NCBI GenBank assembly: GCA_030737835.1
Contig: CM060853.1
Coordinates: forward strand, 9,136,134-9,200,133
DNA from: Acorus gramineus
Lineage: Eukaryota; Streptophyta; Magnoliopsida; Acorales; Acoraceae
Length of the DNA stretch: 64,000 bases
Reading direction: 5' to 3'
Part shown: piece after piece, positions 58,701 through 64,000 of the stretch
Layout of the letters: each line of letters starts with the position of its first letter
How positions within the stretch are numbered: the first letter of the stretch is position 1
Program-made: the position numbers and the translations under genes
Notes under the pieces: generated by a model
Seen by the model: the letters and a program-made list of their open reading frames with translations, nothing else
What the model was told of the DNA's origin: nothing
Databases searched by the model: none

Positions 58701-61700
58701 TGAACTTGCTTGATTAAATTGTATCCCAATTAACTGGATGCCGAAACTACAATTAAAATATTGTGTGTTGCTCGCAGACCTGACAGAACCATCGTCAAAA
58801 CTGGCATTAGATGGCGGTCTTGGGATGTTTGTCATCATTTTTGCAAAAATAAAGGTCATGTCCATAATGTGGCTGCTGATGTGTCAATAGAATGATCACT
58901 TTTGCTAAAAAAAATGATCCATTGTCCTTCCGCTATTAATTATTTTCAAGTTTTTTTAAAAGACCCATATTAATAATGTATATCACCTTCAATTTTAAAA
59001 ACTGATCAGCTATTGACAACTCCTCATGAACCATATCCATCAACCTACAAAATGAAAAATTAAATACATTAGAATGCTTTGACAATAAATTATTGCAACA
59101 AAATTACAACCAGACAAGCAATTTGGCATAATTACATAAATAAAATTCACATCATTAGAAGATAATATGCATATTCTGACACAGTATAAGATGAAAGAAT
59201 CAACAAACTCAAACTATTGAGATCTCTCATTTGGGATACTGCTAATCTGCTACTTTGGTAGCTGTATTGCACTCAAGACGGAGGAATAAACAGGCTCAAG
59301 CCTGCAGAAGAAACTAAACATGATGAAAAAGATCAAAGAAGACTAGAAAGAATGGATGTATGTTTAGTTTCGTTTAGTAATGGGGGCTTGTATGCTAATG
59401 TACATGAATAAGTTTGTTTAGGTCTGGTCGGAACTTGGAAGACAACTGGATTTTAATTCCCACACACCCACGCACGCACCCCCCCCCCCCCCAAAAAAAA
59501 AAAAAAAAAAAAAAGAGAAAGTGTTGAGTAATAGAGTAATCCAAACATGGAATCTTAATGTCCTCTTTAAGATGTCTGAGAGGGTGACTTCTAATTCACC
59601 AAATATACCAAAATCTACAGGATTGGTAAAAGGAACAATGCAGGTTTTCAATCATGATATCAGCCGCACGACTAGCAAGAATTACATTTATACACTCTTA
59701 AAAGCAGAAACACATCGCAAACTAATATTACTAACTGAAAAATGGGATCGTAAAGCACGATGTAAGCCACTATTAATGCATCTACAATTTTCTATATGGT
59801 GGTTTGTGACAAGTCAGGTGAAGATTTCAAGTAGCAAATAACTAACAGGACCCACAAAACAATGTCAATATTGAACTAATCCATGTCCCAGCAAACTTTG
59901 TTGAAAGATGGTTAATCATATAATAGAGGTCCAATATAAGATTTCAAGAGAGACAAAAAAGGAAAAGCAACCATTACAGGTAAAGGTCAATATCTTCAAT
60001 ATTGAGTAAAGCACCATTCAGAGCCATTAAAGACTTGCCAGGTGCAACCATACGCTGATTAGCGATGATTTCATCTTTGATTGAAGCATTGAGCTGCAGA
60101 AATTACACATCAAAAGCATGTGAGAATAAGTATATAACAATTCTTTAAAAGTGGATGGTAAAAGTTTCTTTTCATAGGTAAATCAATCTCAATTTCATTT
60201 TTGGACATGGGAACCAGCAATGATTACCTTCATGCGAGATAAAGAAGAAACCACAGTGGGGAAATTTTGATTTATTTCCTGCATGGACTGTAAAGGGTCT
60301 GATGCGTGAATAATTCTTTGTGCTGTCTGGTGTCCCAGATCTAAAGATAAAACAGTAATGCATGTCTAGTTAGAAACTAAAAAATCGCTACTCGCTTTCT
60401 CAAAATTGAATAGATGATTACTTCACAAACCAAAAAAAAATGGCAGTGCCATATGGATATGGTTCCTACAATTAATGATGAGAATTAATACCCTTTAATT
60501 CCCAAACATCAAGAGTGTCTGATACTGTTGCAGATAACAAATAATCCCTGAATGCCATCACCTCAGAAGTCAGCTCAGGTTTCCGATCCTGCATATGCAC
60601 TAAAGTAAGTGAGATTCTATGTAAAGAAGAAGAGTTGAAAATCATTCATCCAAAAAGAAAGATAGAATCATCCATTAATCTGGTCCTCCAACTTCTCTCC
60701 CCATCCGGTCTTTAAACTCTGTCTCACTCCAACTGTTTTCTATGTCCCCATTTGGTTTTTAAACAATTTCATTAACTCATTGAACAAAGTCTCTTCATTC
60801 TGGGTCCGAGATAGATAACTTCGATCATGGATAGTACGGAATAGATTCACTCATTCTGAGTTAAAATGACAAGCATAGGGTATTCACAAGTCATCTGTCT
60901 ACTTTGTCAAATAAAGTTACAACATAAAAGACTGGACCGAAAGAGTGGAAAACAGGCATTCTTCCGTTTACAAAGCCACCAAAATTGCAAGCTTAAATTA
61001 TTTTATAATATGTTGGGAACACACCATGATCTTGGAGAAAATGAAACCTCTGACTTCTTGGCTAAGGTCCTCAGTGTGGGGATCTTCTAATGTGACACCT
61101 GCATCATACAGAGAAAAATGTGGTAACAATTTTAGTGGAAGGAAGAGAAACAAAAATATTTACATAACCCAAGCAATATCTAGTTCAAAGGTTTTACAGG
61201 GACATTCTTTGCAAACAAAAGAAGAAAATATTGATGTTTTGGCATTACATAATTATATAGTTTTTAAGAGAACTTCCACCACATAAATATATTTTATTGG
61301 TAGGTAACATATATACTGTCACATGTCTCTGTATTCCAGAATCCATGATAGAGTACGATCACATTTAAGCTATCCTTAGAGATGAACAAAGTTCTAAAAG
61401 TTTAGTACAACACACATTAACATGAAATTGATATGGTAAATCTTCTCAACACAAAATTATGGTTCCACACTAGCAATCAAGTTCCTCGGAAAGAATACAC
61501 AGGCCAATGTTGTGCATGGGACTTTCAAATTCAAAAATAATAATAATAAATAACTGTTTTCCTTCCTAAGTGGCTTTGATGTGGCACTGCCACAAGCTTC
61601 CTTGAAATGCTTCACTTTTATAATAGATTTTGATCGGACAGCTGTGGTGATACCACATAACCACCTGTTTGGATAACATGAAACTCAGATGGAAAATTTT

Positions 61701-63614
61701 TCAACACAAATATATGGACTTCATGCAAGCAATTGAGTTCCATTGGAAAATAAGCACAGTTCAATCATTCAATGTTGTGCATGGGACTTTAATAAAACAT
61801 AAATGTTAAACAAACAGTATATGAAACTATTATCCAAAGTGGTGTTCATGTGGCATCACTACCGCTTTCCTTGAAATTGTCCACTTTTATAATAGATTTA
61901 GTAGTGTCACATCAAAACCATTTTGGATAACAGTTTTAAATACCATCTATTTAGCATTGCTCTTCATATAAAATATTAAATGCAGATGGTTCCAACAGAG
62001 TTGATAAAATTTGAGCGATGTTTTTTGCAAGAAACAAAAATTGAGCTGCTATACCGTACTAGAGTTGCAATTCTAGAGTTGCAGTGAGTCTTTTATTCAA
62101 GATTAAGAAGCCAACCTTTCTTTACCGTACTGTCATCCATAGCTTTGTATTCCATGTTCTTCAAAGCAAGTTCTACACCATATCCACCCAAGTTTAGAGC
62201 ATCCTGAGTACCAACGGAAGCACAACTGCCAGTCACAGCCTCACATCCCGAAGGCAATACAGGTCTAACCACATATCTTACTCTTCCCTGATGCAAGACA
62301 AGCCCTTATGAGAAACCATGAGCACACAAGAAGGCAAGGCGGTGTACAAACAGAATTATCAAATCAATGATCACCATAAAAGGACAAGTAGCAGTAAATC
62401 ACACACAATGAGAAGGAAGTGGAATAACAGTGATTTTCCTGCCAAAGCACAAGTCCAATGAAGGATGTAAAAAGGCATCAAGATCTGAATTAGAAATTTC
62501 ATCATATATGCTTGTGGTTTACAATGAGAAGGCTAAACAAAGCTATACAAGAGATGAAGAAAGCAACTACAGCTTTACGACAAATATAAAAAATAAAAAA
62601 AAGCAACCCTACAAGGGATAAGTTATACACCAATGGAAAGGGTGATCCATTTGTAATGTCAAGTCACAGTCGATATATTTCATTCAAATGTTGTATATTT
62701 GCAAAATCTATAAGGATGATTAAAATGGATAATGATCTGTGTCCAAAAATATATATATATATTTGATAAAATATGCATGTTGCAGGTCTGCCTAGATAAT
62801 ACTCTGTTCACGTATGCATATATTTAGAAGGAAAATAACCTATATACACGTGAAGTGAAATGTACAATTGCATGCAAATGTAACAACAAGAAAAATGCAT
62901 TCTGGCCATGTTGGACTGGCGCTCTTCACCTTCTTGGATGAATCTGCAAGGACAGCATGGAACTCTTTAAAACAATCTGTCCCAAGAGCCCCATATAATA
63001 TTGCGACTGGACTTGATTTGCTTGAATTCAAATGCACATGATCAAAGTCAAATATTTCAGGCTGTTCAGAAGAATCCTCAGCTCTGCCAACAAACAAGAT
63101 CTATATTTCAAACATGGGTCTACAATTATGGTATGAAGTCTTAGACACTAAGCAAGTACATTTAACTTACAATTTAGTAGGTGAGCTAAGCCACTTAAGG
63201 AGTTCAGGAAGATCAAAAAATAATGCAGCACCGGTATCTACCCAGCAACATTTTCCTCCAGGACTCTTTGGGTTCACATTCGTGAGTAAACTCTCTCCGA
63301 TTTTGCTTCCAGAGCTTGCATAGGATTTCAAAGCATCCTCCTCATATAATAAATTGGTTTCATCTGCTAGAGGAAAAGAGGATAGGGAATCCACAGCCAA
63401 CTGCCGATAAACCACCAGGTGAGGAGAGGCTGACCGAAGAGTGAGAGAAAATTCAAATATTGAGCCCAATGGCTCACTTAGGAGGAAGCGCCCATGTTTG
63501 ACAATTTTCTGAAGGCAACACTTTGCAGTCAAACAACTAGCATCATCATTTGAATCTACCCAAATTCCAATGAACTCCCAAAATAGATCCTTCCACTCTT
63601 TAGATAATAACTCG
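43723..63614 (-). CDS. UGGT: UDP-glucose:glycoprotein glucosyltransferase (lacks first exon)
   Basis: ER-lumen folding sensor that re-glucosylates misfolded N-glycoproteins so calnexin/calreticulin rebind them; the Arabidopsis orthologue is EBS1. Thirty-six exons join in frame to 1590 codons. By low-high coordinates, from 5' to 3': 63171-63614, 62930-63083, 62116-62287, 61025-61098, 60492-60588, 60228-60340, 59978-60093, 58987-59044, 58094-58246, 57917-58015, 57639-57806, 56707-56775, 55538-55626, 55123-55285, 54713-54847, 54482-54587, 54290-54384, 54071-54183, 53741-53951, 52375-52443, 51868-52013, 50927-51028, 48890-49037, 47881-47937, 47662-47792, 47409-47497, 46927-47276, 46689-46784, 46062-46126, 45849-45951, 45611-45769, 44811-44951, 44686-44729, 44476-44590, 44226-44378, 43723-43899. 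Residues 1-1270 are the thioredoxin-like sensor region; the GT24 catalytic domain follows with the DAD metal motif at 1386-1388 (VIFVDADQ). It ends QAEL, a weak K/HDEL-like signal. About 40-60 N-terminal residues, including the signal peptide, lie beyond the window. Confidence 0.95.
48471..48587. repeat. 29-bp minisatellite, four units, in UGGT intron
   Basis: gcatccagttctatccttta repeats at 48471, 48500, 48529 and 48558, with one base different in unit 2. It lies in intron 47938-48889. Confidence 0.92.
49430..50155 (+). mobile_element. LINE ORF2 3' remnant in UGGT intron, antisense to the gene
   Basis: Plus-strand translation gives [20 protein letters not shown], the zf-RVT domain (C-x2-C...H-x4-C), followed by FSGSVW and [12 protein letters not shown], standard for the end of plant L1 ORF2. 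A 3' UTR with [14 protein letters not shown] sequence and an A-rich tail (50125-50151) follow. Stops at 49824 and elsewhere show it is dead. It enlarges UGGT intron 49038-50926. Confidence 0.85.
52091..52154. repeat. 32-bp tandem duplication in UGGT intron
   Basis: ctaatatgcttaaatcatat occurs at 52091 and 52123, the units differing at one base. Confidence 0.9.
57394..57460. repeat. Short hairpin repeat in UGGT intron
   Basis: GTTTGGAAACACGTTTGTGC at 57394 pairs imperfectly with GCGCACTCAAATGCGTTTCC and the following AAAC at 57460, around a T/A-rich loop. The GTTTGGAAAC/GTTTCCAAAC arms resemble the ends of common plant MITEs, so this may be a tiny deletion derivative. Confidence 0.6.
59472..59516. 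repeat. Low-complexity poly(C) then poly(A) tract
   Basis: A run of about 15 C is followed by about 22 A, preceded by cacacacccacgcacgcac. Such runs are prone to length errors in sequencing; it lies in UGGT intron 59045-59977. Confidence 0.9.
61428..61935. repeat. Diverged tandem duplication of about 265 bp in UGGT intron
   Basis: Two units share caacacaaa, atgttgtgcatgggacttt (61507 and 61770), then a tgtggca block and tccttgaaat, and cacttttataatagattt (61611 and 61878). Spacing is 263-267 bp and identity is clearly partial, so the event is old. In intron 61099-62115. Confidence 0.85.
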
Positions 63615-64000
63615 CTGTTGTTAAGCACACAAACAACTTCAGTCACAGTTTTTAAAACAAATACTCAACTTGAAAGAGTTAAGAGAGCATAATCATTAGT
63701 TCATAAAAAAATTGCAGTTGAAATTTGAAAGCCAATGAATGTTTGTTATTAAAAAGATCATGATGAAAATATGAGGCATTTCAAAATCAAGCAAAAACAT
63801 AAAAAAATATCTTTATACTAATATAAATTTAATAAGTTAAAAGGCACCCCAAGACTATAGAGACTGAATGACCAAAGTGACGCAAAAAAAAAAAAAAAAA
63901 ATTAGGTCTTTGTAGATAGTTATTTTGTTAACAACAATTGCATGAGCGGCAATTAGTTGAGAACCTCCCTATATGGATCGAGATCACTAGTCCAGCTCCT
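63615..64000. other. Upstream intron of UGGT
   Basis: The most 5' visible UGGT exon is preceded, on the minus strand, by cttaacaacag, a good acceptor. No signal-peptide exon is recognisable in the remaining 386 bp, which hold an A run at 63884-63901. The first exon is outside the window. Confidence 0.6.

Overview
This window is nuclear DNA from a flowering plant, most likely a eudicot. Genes have many short exons split by AT-rich introns with GT-AG borders. The proteins match plant families (BTAF1/MOT1, mitochondrial ferredoxin, LigB-type extradiol dioxygenase, UGGT/EBS1). The spaces between genes hold degenerate LINE, copia, hAT and Tourist-like pieces. I could not name the species.

Layout: (1) 1-2.3 kb is AT-rich flank with a truncated small-heat-shock-protein pseudogene. 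(2) 2.28-12.5 kb, plus strand: the last 18 exons (1458 codons) of BTAF1/MOT1; the N-terminal exons are not seen. (3) 12.5-16.1 kb has no gene but holds a fold-back element, a copia RNase H remnant and a composite AT-rich repeat. (4) 16.2-23.5 kb, plus strand: a complete mitochondrial adrenodoxin-type ferredoxin with LINE debris in its introns. (5) 23.9-42.6 kb: a tandem duplication of about 10 kb, plus a decayed third partial copy. The first two copies each carry an intact three-exon LigB-like dioxygenase gene on the minus strand (262 and 263 aa). Differences between copies reveal individual insertions and deletions, including a clean 1083-bp hAT-type element with an 8-bp target duplication. 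(6) 43.7-63.6 kb, minus strand: 36 exons (1590 codons) of UDP-glucose:glycoprotein glucosyltransferase, lacking only the first exon(s). (7) 63.6-64 kb is its upstream intron.

The genes are unrelated housekeeping functions: TBP removal from chromatin, mitochondrial electron transfer, aromatic ring cleavage, and ER glycoprotein quality control. They do not form a pathway or cluster. The most interesting part is the LigB array: two intact copies, older remnants of the same 3' exon, and several mobile insertions that order the events. I found no convincing new defence or biosynthetic system. Two GC-AG introns, one in the ferredoxin gene and one in UGGT, are worth noting because GT-only gene finders would mis-splice both genes. 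Exon borders were placed by eye from splice signals, reading frame and remembered family sequence, without alignment software.
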